A stretch of DNA of 64,000 nt from Microglena sp. YARC (taxonomy: Eukaryota > Chlorophyta > Chlorophyceae > Chlamydomonadales > Chlamydomonadaceae), in assembly GCA_022414725.1 (NCBI GenBank), contig CM039464.1, forward strand, positions 24,856,123 through 24,920,122, in the 5' to 3' direction. This document shows, piece by piece, positions 38,055-50,247 of this stretch. The translations under genes and the position numbers were made by a program. Under the pieces are notes generated by a model, which searched no databases, had not been told where the DNA came from, and saw only the letters and a list, made by a program, of their open reading frames with translations. Position 1 is the stretch's first letter; every line of letters starts with the position of its first letter.

Positions 38055-39327
38055 TCGGTGTATTTATTAACAGAATAATAACATGAAACATTTTTCTTAA
38101 ACGATGAATATTGGGGCTTTTCTGGAACACGATAATTCCAAAACGCATGCCGAGCACAACACAGTTATAAAAAAAATGTCCCAGTTTATTTAAGAACAAA
38201 TCTGTCGCGTAGCATGTCTCTCGTCGTATAGCGAGACATCATCTTTTGATGTACAGCAGGTTACCATACTGTTGCTTTTACTCAGGCGTCTGCGTGTCAC
38301 AATTCCACGCGGTGGAACTTCGCAAGTGAACACGCTTCGAAACCCTGCCCCTTCACAGCATTTGGTGGTCCGGGTGCGTCTATAAGCATTCTCAGAACGA
38401 CGTCGTGATGTCCGATGGGCCCAGTTACGACTACCGTCCCCACGGACGTCACTATCAACTACAGGGGCGTAAGGCGATGTCTCCACACAAGCGTTCCGAC
38501 AGATGCGGGCTTCGGCGAAGGGTGAGGCCTTCGGGAAGGAGCGCTTATGGCGATAGAAACGTTTCGGCACCTGCAAGTTCGGTCAATGATATCAGGTGAC
38601 TATGGTCCTGAGCGACGTTTTGTATGCAACAAGATGGTTGCGAGGCGTGACAGCTACTCATAGTTTGGGTATCGGGGACGGGCGTCGGGGGGAGGGGAGG
38701 CTAGATTTTTTAATTTTTTTTTAAGGGTGCTACATCTTGTTGAATGCGCGACACCTCTTGCGTTCGCCAGTGATTCGTGGTATGGGGTTACCGAAATTAT
38801 TGGGTCGTACTCTGCTCCTGAGCTTTGGGGTTGCCAATTTGGGCGGCTGTTCGGTGGTCTTCGTTTTTTCTAGGAGGGCAGGAACCTTGTCTGGTCGCGT
38901 GGGGAACGATACTACAGGTCGGTGATTGTCCTTTTGTGAGGAAGTGGGTATGTGCCAGACTCGAACTCTTGGATGGCGTGTTCTCGGAGGGTTGCGGCCG
39001 CACTGCACCTGTTCAACGGTTCCCTAAGGGTGCTTGGGGGTATTAACGTGGTTTGGAACGTCGAGAAAATGAGAGCAGTGGGGGATGTGCGATACTCGCA
39101 CATTCGGTGTACCTTTTGAATTGGCATGCGGGCGGAACCTGGATGCCTTCTTGTGATGCCAATGGTTCGGAGTCGATTCCACATGAGCGGTCCCGGCATT
39201 CTGTGTGACCGGAAGTGCCCTGGACCATGCGAGCGTATGCTAGCAGGGGGTGCAGTGAGTTCGCGGGGGTCTCAAGTTGGTATGATCCGGGTCCTCGGGA
39301 CTTGCCGCGTATGTTGGGTTAGGTTGT
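38055..39327. other. unassigned region next to the assembly gap
   Basis: No gene is supported. A reverse frame from 39008 to 38730 ends PPKLATPKLRSRVRPNNFG ... CRAFNKM and could be the basic C-terminus of a viral protein whose upstream part is frameshifted (a related piece is at 38912-39199). A reverse frame at 38190-38576 is arginine-rich and not convincing. Whether the stretch is viral or host cannot be told from the sequence. Confidence 0.4.
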
Positions 39328-40327
39328 NNNNNNNNNNNNNNNNNNNNNNNNNNNNNNNNNNNNNNNNNNNNNNNNNNNNNNNNNNNNNNNNNNNNNNNNN
39401 NNNNNNNNNNNNNNNNNNNNNNNNNNNNNNNNNNNNNNNNNNNNNNNNNNNNNNNNNNNNNNNNNNNNNNNNNNNNNNNNNNNNNNNNNNNNNNNNNNNN
39501 NNNNNNNNNNNNNNNNNNNNNNNNNNNNNNNNNNNNNNNNNNNNNNNNNNNNNNNNNNNNNNNNNNNNNNNNNNNNNNNNNNNNNNNNNNNNNNNNNNNN
39601 NNNNNNNNNNNNNNNNNNNNNNNNNNNNNNNNNNNNNNNNNNNNNNNNNNNNNNNNNNNNNNNNNNNNNNNNNNNNNNNNNNNNNNNNNNNNNNNNNNNN
39701 NNNNNNNNNNNNNNNNNNNNNNNNNNNNNNNNNNNNNNNNNNNNNNNNNNNNNNNNNNNNNNNNNNNNNNNNNNNNNNNNNNNNNNNNNNNNNNNNNNNN
39801 NNNNNNNNNNNNNNNNNNNNNNNNNNNNNNNNNNNNNNNNNNNNNNNNNNNNNNNNNNNNNNNNNNNNNNNNNNNNNNNNNNNNNNNNNNNNNNNNNNNN
39901 NNNNNNNNNNNNNNNNNNNNNNNNNNNNNNNNNNNNNNNNNNNNNNNNNNNNNNNNNNNNNNNNNNNNNNNNNNNNNNNNNNNNNNNNNNNNNNNNNNNN
40001 NNNNNNNNNNNNNNNNNNNNNNNNNNNNNNNNNNNNNNNNNNNNNNNNNNNNNNNNNNNNNNNNNNNNNNNNNNNNNNNNNNNNNNNNNNNNNNNNNNNN
40101 NNNNNNNNNNNNNNNNNNNNNNNNNNNNNNNNNNNNNNNNNNNNNNNNNNNNNNNNNNNNNNNNNNNNNNNNNNNNNNNNNNNNNNNNNNNNNNNNNNNN
40201 NNNNNNNNNNNNNNNNNNNNNNNNNNNNNNNNNNNNNNNNNNNNNNNNNNNNNNNNNNNNNNNNNNNNNNNNNNNNNNNNNNNNNNNNNNNNNNNNNNNN
40301 NNNNNNNNNNNNNNNNNNNNNNNNNNN
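39328..40327. other. assembly gap, exactly 1000 N
   Basis: The run of N is exactly 1000 bases, a fixed placeholder size and not a measured distance. Viral-type sequence lies to its left and host-like sequence to its right, so the join is a scaffolding statement and not sequence evidence. Confidence 0.95.
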
Positions 40328-43300
40328 CAAGAAAGAAAAGAGAGATTTGCAATGAAGTCTGGCATGCTATGAGAGTTGCACAAGTTAAGCTTGCTTTGAT
40401 GTGTTGCTTGGAATTGCACATGTCAGAGATTGCATGGGGTCTGAGAGGTGGTGTGACGTTGCATAGTTTGATGTGTTGCATGTGAGATGTGTAAGTTGGA
40501 TGTGTTTGCATGTGTGTCCTGAGAACGTGCTGAAGTTGCATGAGTTTTGCTAGTAATCGAGCATTCTACCCAGTGTGAAAAATGAGCTAGTAATGCCCAT
40601 CATGCACATTGACCTTAACACATCGTTCCAAGCTATCTTTATTCAGTCTATTTATCGATACCATGTACTTAGGTGGAGCGGCGCAGGATGTCGCTGTCAA
40701 ACAGATGGAGCATTCGCGGAGGTGGCAGATAATGTATCTCCAACGAAGTGCCATCATGCTCAAAGATCAAGCACAAGAACGTCGTGTGCGTCCTTACAGG
40801 TGTGCCCGCTGCCCTCTACAACTGCTGACCTATGCCTGCCTGTGTGCCTCTCTCTGGCCTGCCTTGTGCCTTCTCGCGCCTGCCTCGTGCCTTCTCCCCT
40901 GGCTCTGTGTGGTTCTCGTCCCCATGCGAGCCTGCCTTGCGTGCCTTCTCGGGTGCATCTTCCTTAATGTTCCTGCGTGTGCCTCCCACCCCTGGCTGCC
41001 TTGTGCTTCTCTCGGCCTTGGTGCCTTCTTCCCTCTTCCTGCCTTCCTGTTCTGCCCTGCCTCCCTTATGTTCAATGAACGAGAGACTAGGCAGACATGC
41101 AAGAACACGAGAACACAACAAACGTTATATCAGTACCATCTCACACCCTAATGTATTCATTCAGCGACCCCTCTCTCCACACACCCCCCACATCACACAT
41201 ACACTGCACACATCCGTCTAAAACCCACATATCACCCATCCCCTTGAAACTTGGTTCACACACAATGCGCGTCGCCCTAATCACCACTTCAGCATTACCG
41301 CCCACCTCACCTTTCTCGTTGTGTTTGCCCTTTGCCTGTTATGTCCTTACCCTCTCACTCACACAGCAACATGCACTTTTGTCTGCCGTTTGCCTGTTTT
41401 ATCCTTCCCTCCTCTCACTCACAGTGACATGCACTATGTTTGCCCATCAACTCCTGTCAGACCTTTCTTTTACTATCTAACCGCCGATTGATTTGTGCAG
41501 TATGTTAGTTCAACTCACCCTAGTCGCCCGCTATATAGCGGAAACGGCGTCAGTGATGGGCAAACGCAAAGCGACTTCTGCTAAGGGAGCTGGATGGAGT
41601 GCCGGCTCCATCGGTGTGTGTTTTGTATGCTGGCTGCTGCAATAATATTTGTTGTTAGAAGCGCTCATTGTCCAATATTCGTTGGCTGAGCTGGCACCCC
41701 TCACTTGCTTGTTGATACGTGCGTACTTCGTACTCGTTGATAGCACTACTGCTTGTTGATTTGTGCGTACTTTGTACCTCGTTGATCTAGAACTACAGTC
41801 TTGTTGATAGCAATGATACATCGTATGTTGATCGGCATTAATCCTAATGTTGCACTTCATCAATGTTAATAGGCGTGTGCACTGGTTGATGGGCACGTTT
41901 TGATATCATGTTACTGTTTTGCACCCTTCCATGTTTGTTAGTCCGTTAATGCATTGTCGTCAGAGCAGATCGACAAGTCCGTGTTTTCCTGTGTTGCATT
42001 GTTGGCAGGAGTAAGCTGTGTGCACTCTTATTCAGCTTGTGCCTTAGTTCTGCTTGAATGTGAAGAGCATTTATTCGTAGTTTGTGACTAGAGGCACTGG
42101 TGCGTGAGTCTGCTAGTCGGTGTCTGATACGATGTGAGCATCAATATAGAGACTGTGTGTGCGCGAGAGTGAGTAGCCTTTATGAGTATGTAGTAATGCT
42201 ACTGATGTGCTCGTGTGTGGTGTTATTGTGTTTGTGTGTGTGTGACGTGATTTGTGTGCCGGCCGAGTCCTTGGCAAGGAGCTTTCGACATCTGCAACAA
42301 TATCACATGGTCTGACGAACTGAGATGTAATGTTAGACTTCTGGTTATCTGGCAAAGGAACAGTTGTCATTGCTTGTCCCGTGGCTATGTAACTCACTGA
42401 GGTGTGTTTCTAGCCGCTTCCCCAAAACGCTTGGCTCATTTTGTTACCCCCCCTCCCCCTGCCCCATCATTCGCAGAGCATGAACAGTCGAATCACCCAT
42501 GACTCAGTCCAGGGTCAGGATTCCCCGCGAAGGAGGAGCCCCTCTGGCTCCGGCATGCGGTGGCACTCTACTCCTCTGGCTTGGCAACGGCAGTGGTAGC
42601 GGTTCGGTTTGCGGGAAAACAGGCAACAATCAGTGGCAACAGCATCAGCAACCAACAGTAGGCAAAAGCCGCTTGGGGAGTGCTTCTACGCTCTATAATT
42701 TCAACAGCAGCTTCAACAACCAAGCCATGGGTCCAGAGGAGGAGAGTAGCTGCTGACAACTTGGATCGTGCCTAGAGGCTTCTGTGATAACGGGCACCCT
42801 TGCGTCAGCTAACAGGAGGCATGTTTCCATACAGGACGACCAGGTATCGGCGAAACCTGTGAGCCGTTGGGATCCCTGTTTTAACGATACTTGGTTGTTC
42901 TTGCATTGTTTGCTGAGGGATTCTGGCATAGACAAGGACGGTTGGTTGCAAACTGGAGTGGAAGCCTGCCTGTTGTGTTGCTATTCTATAAGTTTGAGTT
43001 AGTACTTTTGGTCTTGCTAAATTGCTGCTGTATGTTTGAGTCTGGAGGGACTGTTCCATAGATGATACGGCCGTGCTTCTTAGTCGCAACTGGTAGTGTT
43101 GGAATAGTTTTGTTGCTGTTCTATGCCTGGCTGCTTGTTGTCTTGCTGGTTGCTGTTCAAGCTTCATTTATACTTGTTGTCTTGGTTTGTTGCATTCTAT
43201 CTTTCCTCTGCTTGCTCGCTTAATTTCGTTCCTGGAGTCAGGATTTTTTGCCTTGCTGCTGCTGCACTCTGCTACTCCCCCCCACACTGCAAGCATCAAA

Positions 43301-44580
43301 GCACAGCCACGATACGCAACATTTTCCTGACAACCCAAAAACACCTACAATCTGGTACTCCCCTAACACACACAAACACCCTATCCCCCGCAAGCAATAC
43401 GCAACAGCCGCACCCTAAAATCTGTGCGCCTCTTTTTGCCAACGCAGCAACTTTCCATCTTGTTGCGGCTTCTAGAGAAGTTTCCGAGGGCTGCTCCTTA
43501 TGTACAATGCCGCAGGTGAAGAATTGTTCACGCAGAGGGTTAACCGAGGTGCTGTTTGTTTTGCCGTCTATTTATATGTTCCCCTTGACACCGTCAAGCT
43601 AACGCGGCACCGTTTTTTTAGGAGTAGTTTAGGGCACCAGGTATAATGTGAACAACATCATTACATCATCAGTACTCATCATGATTTGCAACTCCTTTCG
43701 CACTCCTGCCCTTAGTGGTAGTCATCCCCTATATGCCCTCCTATTCCCGTCAACTCTTCTGTGGTGCTTGTTTGCCTACCATTTGACTACGGTCCCCAAA
43801 CTCCTATTGCTGCCCCCCCCCACCACCCCACCGACCACCACCATATGTCGTTTCAAGTAATCGAGGAGCCAAAATTGAACCCTTGGTGTTTGTTCATCAT
43901 CCATTTGTAGCCATCCATGCTCAATACTCCTGTACCTCACACCCTCATGCTCCCTCTCCGCCCCATCTGGTGTGTTGTAATTTCATCATTTGTAGCCACC
44001 AATCCCTATACCCTTGTACTTCTCATACCCTCTGGTGTTTTTTCACCATCCATTTGTAGCCACCCATCTATGTACCCTCACCCACCCTCCTGCTCCCTTT
44101 CACCTCTCCCTTGGTGCGTCGCTGTTATCATCATCCTATTTGTAGCCACCATCTATGTACCCCACACCCTCCTGCTCCATCACCCTCCCCTCTGGTGTGT
44201 GTTCATCACCCATATTGTTAGCCACTCATTCTATGTACTCCCTCACACCCTTCCTGCTCCTCACCTCCTCCTCTAGGTGTGTGTTCATCATCCATTTGTA
44301 GCTGCCATCCCTACACCCTGTAACCCTCACACCCTCAATGCTATCTCATCGCCCCACTGGTGTGTGTTCGTCATATATATGGTAGCCACCATGCTTCATA
44401 ACCTGTACCCCTCACACTCTCTGGTGTTTGTTCATCAACCCATTTGTAGCCGCCATCCCACACCCTGCACTCCTCATACCCTCTGGTGTGTGTTCAACCA
44501 TCCATTTGTAGCCATTATCCTGTACCCCCACTCACACCCCTCTGCTGCCCTCACCTCCTCCTGCTCCTCACCTTCCCAGG
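40328..44580 (+). other. host-like intron-rich region, probable kinase gene body
   Basis: The stretch contains low-complexity TTGCATGTG, CTCGTGCCTTCTC and CATCCATTTGTAGCCA(C/T)C repeats (the last about ten times in 43890-44520). Possible coding islands are around 40670-40710 (GGAAQDVAVKQMEH, resembling the VAVK strand of a kinase N-lobe), 42500-42756 (PREGGAPLAPACGGTLLL, NQWQQHQQPTVGKS) and 43430-43510. None has firm splice-bounded support. Together with the exon at 44581 they suggest one long kinase gene on the + strand. Confidence 0.4.
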
Positions 44581-44816
44581 GCATCTGCCATGGGTCTTGA
44601 AGAACTCCAACTTCTATTGAGAAGTGCTGAGACAGACCCCTTAGGAGTGGTGGCTAAGGTGGCGGACTTTGGGGCTCAGCAGAGCTCTTGGCAGAGGACC
44701 AGACACAACCTGTCCACTCGAACCATGGGCACCGTGTCACACATGGCACCGGAGCTGCTCAGATCAGGGAAGCTTTCACCCAGCAGCAGACGTTTATGCT
44801 TTTGGCATTTGCGGTA
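44581..44816 (+). pseudogene. protein kinase (TKL-like) catalytic exon with frameshifts
   Basis: After an acceptor (CTTCCCAG, about 44579) the frames give SAETDPLGVVAKVADFG (the DFG segment), then LSRALGRGPDTT in a second frame, then LSTRTMGTVSHMAPELLRSG (activation loop and APE) and finally AADVYAFGICG (subdomain IX) at a donor GCG|GTAAGT. The text before DFG (LLLRSAETD, with CATGGG..CTTGAAG where HGDLK is expected) also needs a slip. Three one-base slips restore a TKL-type core. Either this is a pseudogene or the assembly has indels here. Confidence 0.7.
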
Positions 44817-45240
44817 AGTCTTACTATTACTATTATATATTAAATCATTACTATTATATGTACAATTAAATGATTACTGTAGCACGGTCTCAGGGCCCCC
44901 GTCAGTAAAAAGGATTGCTTGGGGTTCAGTTCATCAGTGCTTTTTCTTTTTAAGCCCTTCCTGTAACGGTTGGGCAAGTCCCTTTAGCCTATTTGGCCTA
45001 CCCTGGACTGTAACATAACATAAGTCCTTGCAACAGCTGATACTTGTATTATATATGGTATGCTTTTTGCATTTGCGGTAAAGGTCCTTGCAACAGATGG
45101 TACTTATATTATATATGGTATGCTTTTGGCATTTGCGTTCAAATCCTTGCACCAGCTGATACTTGAATGATATTTGGAATGCTTTTGGCATTTGCGGAAT
45201 GTCCTTGCAACATATGATACTTATATTATATATCAATGTA
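44817..45240 (+). repeat. ~60-bp repeats containing the kinase exon end and donor
   Basis: Copies of GGTATGCTTTT(G/T)GCATTTGCGGTAA, the last ~20 bp of the kinase exon plus its donor, recur at about 45057, 45117 and 45177. Each is spaced by TCCTTGCAACAG.TG.TACTT(A)TATTATAT. Host dispersed repeat copy 2 (44885-45012), matching 9365-9485, lies between the exon and these units. Confidence 0.8.
44885..45012 (+). repeat. host dispersed repeat, copy 2
   Basis: GTCAGTAAAAAGGATTGCTT through TTTTTCTTTTTAAGCCCTTC and CCTATTTGGCCTACCCTGGA to CTGTAACATA matches 9365-9485 throughout. Its presence supports the 40.3-45.7 kb segment being from the same host genome as the left flank. Confidence 0.75.
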
Positions 45241-45690
45241 TGGTAATGATGCCATGATGAGTGAATACGTACATACTACATGATATGATACCATGATGGC
45301 TGGTACTAAAAATACTTTTTTTTAAAAGAAGAAACCAGTTATCTTTTAAAACGAAGAACAACACCTTATATGAAGAGTAACACCTTATATGTTACCATAT
45401 TGACTGGTACTAATATACTAAATGATATGATGAGATGGTACGATAATGACTGATACTAATATACTAAAGGATATGATAACATGATCCCGTGACGACTGAT
45501 ACTAATATACTTCAAGATATGATTGACTTGATACATGACGACTGATACTAATACACTAAAGGAGATGACTTAATGATTACAATGAGTGTTACTAATATAT
45601 TATAGGATATGATGACATGATACCATAATTTCTGATACTTATATATTATAGGATATGCTGACTTGATACCGTGATGACTAACCCCGTCCC
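45241..45690. repeat. degenerate GATACTAATATACTAAAGGATATGAT repeat
   Basis: Irregular ~60-bp units of GACTGATACTAATATACTAA AGGATATGAT.ACATGATACC run up to about 45690. The sequence changes abruptly 35-40 bp before the RPB2 stop codon, marking a second host/virus junction. Confidence 0.75.
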
Positions 45691-45728
45691 AAATACGATC
45701 CGGTATCTGAAAACCCAATATTAAAGAT

Positions 45729-48700
45729 CTACGCGTCCGTGACGAATCGAGTGGCGATGGCCATCGTCTCGACCTCCTGGACAAGCAGCTTGCTTGCGTA
45801 CGGAATCCTCAGCTCGTTGAACTCAGTCAGATTCTTGCAAGACTTGCAGTAGAACAGGTTGCTCTCAGGGTTAGCGTGAGCCATCATGCCACAGCACTTG
45901 CAGACGAAACACGGTAGTTGTCAGAGCACTCCATGAACCGCTCCTTCAGGAACCCATCGTTCGTGTGCCCAGAGACACTCCATCTCCATCTCCCCTAAAC
46001 GTAGACCGCCATCACGAGCGGCGACCCTCGGCAGGCTGGCGCGTCAGCAGCACCACAGGACCGTTTGCAGCACGAGAGTTTGCCCGTCCACACAGCGCGA
46101 CCGTTGCGACGAACGAAGAAGGTCTCGTTCCTAGGCATGCGAACGCAGTAAACTCCATTCGAACCCACGATGCTTCCTTCGGCAATGAAGTCGCACTTGT
46201 CAGGTGCCCCAACATATAAGGGCTGAGGAGGAGGATCAGAGCTCTCAAATGACACGTTGCTGCTCGTAGACATCGACGACATCACCAGGCGTGCAACGAA
46301 CCCGCTGATGCCACAAGGGTCCACCACAACAATCTCACCGGCGTGGAGTGCAAGGTGCATAAGACTGTCAACCTTCTCCTGAGAACTCATCTCAATCTCG
46401 AGTGTACCTGAGAACACCAGCATAAGCAGGCGCGGCACGTCCCTGTCGAGTACCGAAATAAGAACTCCTTCCGAATCGGCTCATTGTGCAAGATGAACTC
46501 CGATGCCTCGTGGAAGATGTCGTCATCGCAACCAATTTCTTCTAAGTCGCTTCCCACCCAGGTACCTCTCTGGACGTGCTTCATAGGACTCTCGCACCGA
46601 GAAAGGTATCCGTGAGACACGAGCTGGCTGCACGAAATAAGCTCTGTCGAGACTGGCCAACGGTACCCACGGCTGCACACACAACCTGTGTTCCGGAGTA
46701 ACGACGATGTCCGTCGTGGGAGACGTCACGTGGTACAGAGGGCCGTTGTACGTGGGGTAGCCGTACAGCTCCTCCGGGGCGCAATACTCGATCTGACCAT
46801 CCCCCAAACGCAACGATGCAAGATTGTGCTCCAAGCGGAGCTTCCTTATGTGAACCCAACCCTCAGATGTGAGAACTTCGTGGTCCGATGTCAGACAGTG
46901 AATCTTGTCAGCGACCATGTGCTTCAGGCGCTGGTAGTACGTAGGACACACGAAAAATGGGTGTCGAGATTCGCTCGCCAGTCCGCGGATTGTACATGAT
47001 CTCGTCACCGTACCGACGCATTACCAAGGGCTTCCAACTCGTCGGCGATGTCCTCGACGGTGCGGGCCATTGAATGGGGAAGCATCCCCATGCCGGCGCC
47101 CCGCGAGTCCACATACCTTGCTCTCCAGAGCCTCCATAAGCTGCCCGATGGTCATGCGAGAGGGGATAGCGTGAGGGTTCATGATGATAGATGGCACGAT
47201 CCCGTTCTCGGTGAAGGGCATGTCCTCCTCGCTGTAGAGCATCCCGATGGTCCCCTTCTGACCGTGCCTCGAAGACACCTTGTCCCCAACGGTGGGGACG
47301 CGGTCCGTTCGCAATCGGACCTTTGCGAACGTGTACCCGTCGCCTGTCGTGTTGGTGAAGAATCTGTCGCCATGGCAGTTCCTGTCGATCACACCGGACT
47401 CGTTGCTCCTCAAAGCGACACTCGCGTCCTTGTTGACAAAAACGCCACCCCTGCTTCTGAGGCATGCACTTGCCGATGATCACGTCACCGGCTTCCACCG
47501 AGGTTCCCTCAGGAACGAACCCACTCTCGTCCAGCAGGTCGTAGTTGTACGGTTTCATGTTACGCGTAGTCAAAGAGTTCGTCGGCAAAAGAACTCCTCT
47601 TCTCCGTCGAGTGGTTCTTAGTGTTCTGCTCACGGAACGTCCGGTAAAGAGTGGTCGAGAAGAAGCCGCGGTCCACAGCAGAGCGGGACATGATCACAGA
47701 GTCCTCCTGGTTGAAACCTGTGAAGCACGCGATAGCGACGATCGTGTTGATTCCACAAGGCAGCTTGTCGCAGTTCACTAGCTTCGCAGTGTGAGTAGAG
47801 ACAAGAGGCTCCTGAGGGTAGTTCAAGAAGAGCGACATAGTGTCCAGACGGTGACGGAAGGTCGTCGCGAAGACGCCGACGGCCTGCTTTCCCATGGCGG
47901 ACTGGTACGTGTTTCGGGGGGCCTGGTTGTGGTCGGAGAAGGGGATGCTACCAGCCACCACGCCCAAAATGGAGCTAGGGTCGATCTCCGCGTGCGTAAA
48001 GCGGCTCACACCTGGCTGCAGATCCTTCGCAGGGTACAATGCAATCATCGCACCGTCACTCTCCTCCACATCAAGGTACTCGATTGCACCGCATACAACC
48101 AGATCCTGCCACGATGCACCAGGATCGAACACCTCGGGAGAGAAGGAGCTGCGTATCCAAAATCCACTACCAGCATGGGACGACAAAACCGACCTCCCTC
48201 CGTGCACAAACGATCTCGTTTCTAGAGTTGTGCCAACAAACGGACGTCTGCATCCCTAGCAGTCCTGTGCGCTTCATACGTTTCAACGCACAGAAGAGGA
48301 CGTTCGGTGTCGAGTGAGCACCACACGATGTCCCCGTTCAGCATGACCATCGCCGCACCTCCTTCGAACAACTGATCTGGGAGCGATGACGAATCGAACG
48401 GGAGCATGCCCAGTGATAAGAGGGACTCGAGCACGATGCCGGGTGGCACGAAGATCGTGACGTTGGCGAGGAGCGCGAGGTTCTTGACCAGTCCCACAGA
48501 CGTTCCCTCAGGTGTCTCGGAAGGGCACGCCATGCTCCACTGCGTGGGATGAAGCTTGCGAGGCATCACCAGCTTTCCGGTCTTCTCGATCGCAGTGTTC
48601 ACGCGCCTGAGATGAGAGAGGGGTCGCGATGAAGGTCAGGCGGTTCAGGACCTGCGCGACTCCCTGGCGCACTCTCGTCGTCTTTATTCCCCAGTTGCCG

Positions 48701-50247
48701 GTCGATAAAGCGTACTTGAGTCCCGACTCGATGATCGACCCCTTGACTACCTTTAATAAGTATGGGCGCGTTATCGTGTTGATCACGCGCGTCGCGCGGT
48801 AGTTACCCTTCATCAGACTCTGGAGGCTCGAACGCAGCTCCTTGACCATCTTGCAGTAGTACTGGCGGAACAAAATTCGCCAATAGAACGCCGGGAGTAT
48901 CCAAACGCTTGTTAACGTACGAGTCGCGGTCGTCTTGAGGCAAAAGACCCATGCTGCAACGAAGGAGCTTGTTCACCATGTACCCCAGGTACAATGCCTT
49001 GCGATTGAAGCAAGTGCCGACGTGCGGGAGGACGTCTTTCGTCAGAATGCTCTGAATGAAACTGTGTTGATAACCCTCCCTAGGGACTTGAGTGGGCACA
49101 ACAGGAACTACAACAGGAACGGAACTACATCCTCCTCCGTTCACTGATGCATCTCTGAGTCCCTCAGAAGATGATCCTCCGCCGCTCACTGATGCGTCAT
49201 TTACTACTTCAGAGGTTCCGTTTCCGGCTCTGTTGGGTTTCGAAGAGTTGTAATTGTTGTACGAAGACTGCACAAACTGTGCTAGAAAGTCCCACGCCTG
49301 CTTCTGGGTGCGCACTTCCGTGGCCTCGTCGATGCATCCTGCTAGGCTATTGGCGATGCGTTCAAAGTCCGCATCCTCCTCGTCTCGTACGATGAAGCGC
49401 ACGATGTCCTTGTCGGTGAGCACGCCTAGTGCTCGGAAGAGCACAAAGACTGGCACCTCAGCGCGCACGTGGTGAACGTTCGCGCGGATGCAGACACCGA
49501 ACTGATCCGATTTCTTCGAGAGCTTTAGCAGCGTGGTCTTAGGGGCTATGAACTTGGCGTGGTTCACGGAACGCACCTCGGCGGTGTGGGAATAGCACGA
49601 GGAAGTCTTCGTCGTGTTAGTGAACACGTAAGTCCGGTTCTCGGAGATGCGGTCCTGGCTAATGACGACCTTCTCGTTGCCGTTGACCACAAAGTAGCCG
49701 CCGTAGTCGTAACGGCACTCGTCATAGGGCGCAGGCGTAGTCTGCTTGGAGAGCATGCAGTACCGACTGCGAACCATGAGGGGAATGCGTCCAAGACTCA
49801 CTCCAGTAACGCGCTTCGAGTTAACGATGTACTCGCCCACGTCATCGTTCCATGTGCGCACCTCCACGTTCGCATCAACAGTAAGAGAAGACGAGTACGT
49901 CATGTTGCGCATGCGCGCGTCGTTAGGGTACATAACTTTAGACATCCCGTCCTTCTCACAAATCATCGGTAGAGCAAGACAGGGGACGTGAAGCTGATGC
50001 TCAGAACACTCTTGAACTGACGCATGCGAGTGCAATATGTGTCACCGACCTCGATGGGGTTCATCCCGTTGATCACACAATCCAATTTCGAGGATACAAA
50101 GTCGTTGAAGGAATGCGTCTGGTGCTTCACAAGCTGGGCGCCATCTCCGTCAGAAGCAAAGTACCGGTCGATCAATGAGTGACCCGTCTCACGTGAGTAC
50201 ATGACGGACGATGACCGAACCGGGTATCGAGGTATATGGTGTGTCAA
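45729..50247 (-). pseudogene. RPB2: DNA-directed RNA polymerase II second-largest subunit, intein-split and frameshifted
   Basis: This is the catalytic RNA polymerase subunit of giant-virus type. From the start (50247) the frames give [70 protein letters not shown] and TGFNQEDSVIMSRSAVDRGF. They continue with [61 protein letters not shown] and, after the intein, SRAANGPVVLLTRQPAEGR, DGGLRLGEME, CKCCGMMAHANPES/FYCKSCKN and the end at 45729. All hallmark RPB2 blocks are present in order, and length without the intein (about 3.7 kb) fits about 1230 residues. At least ten one-base slips occur (near 50000, 48870, 48605, 48210, 47570, 47420, 47050, 46565, 46430, 46080, 46030 and 45905). A D/S/G-rich insert lies around 49100-49230. 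Confidence 0.9.
46078..46897 (-). other. RPB2 intein with remnant endonuclease region
   Basis: Directly after extein ...KHMVADKIH the frame continues CLTSDHEVLTSEGWVHIRKL, an intein block A with catalytic Cys1 at 46895-46897. Block B is TSPTTDIVVTPEHRLCV with the TxxH motif. The end is VYCVRMPRNETFFVRRNGRA-VWTG followed by (A)N, and the +1 extein residue is Ser (46075-46077). The next residue before the final Asn is Gly or Ala where His is usual. About 273 codons is more than a bare splicing domain. The middle has SLMHLALHAG, recalling the post-LAGLIDADG segment of homing endonuclease inteins, so the endonuclease looks mostly deleted. Slips near 46565, 46430 and 46080 interrupt it. The insertion site (before SRARGP in RPB2) is a known intein site. 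Confidence 0.85.

Noticed and set aside
38190..38576. Arginine-rich reverse frame of 128 codons
   Set aside because: There is no recognisable domain and the opposite strand is equally open in pieces. The location beside the gap makes it unreliable.
39126..40541. Frames running through the N gap
   Set aside because: Translation of N is meaningless. Each frame is an artefact of unknown bases lacking stops.
49559..49972. Plus-strand frames opposite RPB2 (also at 47048, 47280, 47791 and 47894)
   Set aside because: The reverse strand carries unmistakable RPB2 blocks. The opposite frames have no family resemblance.
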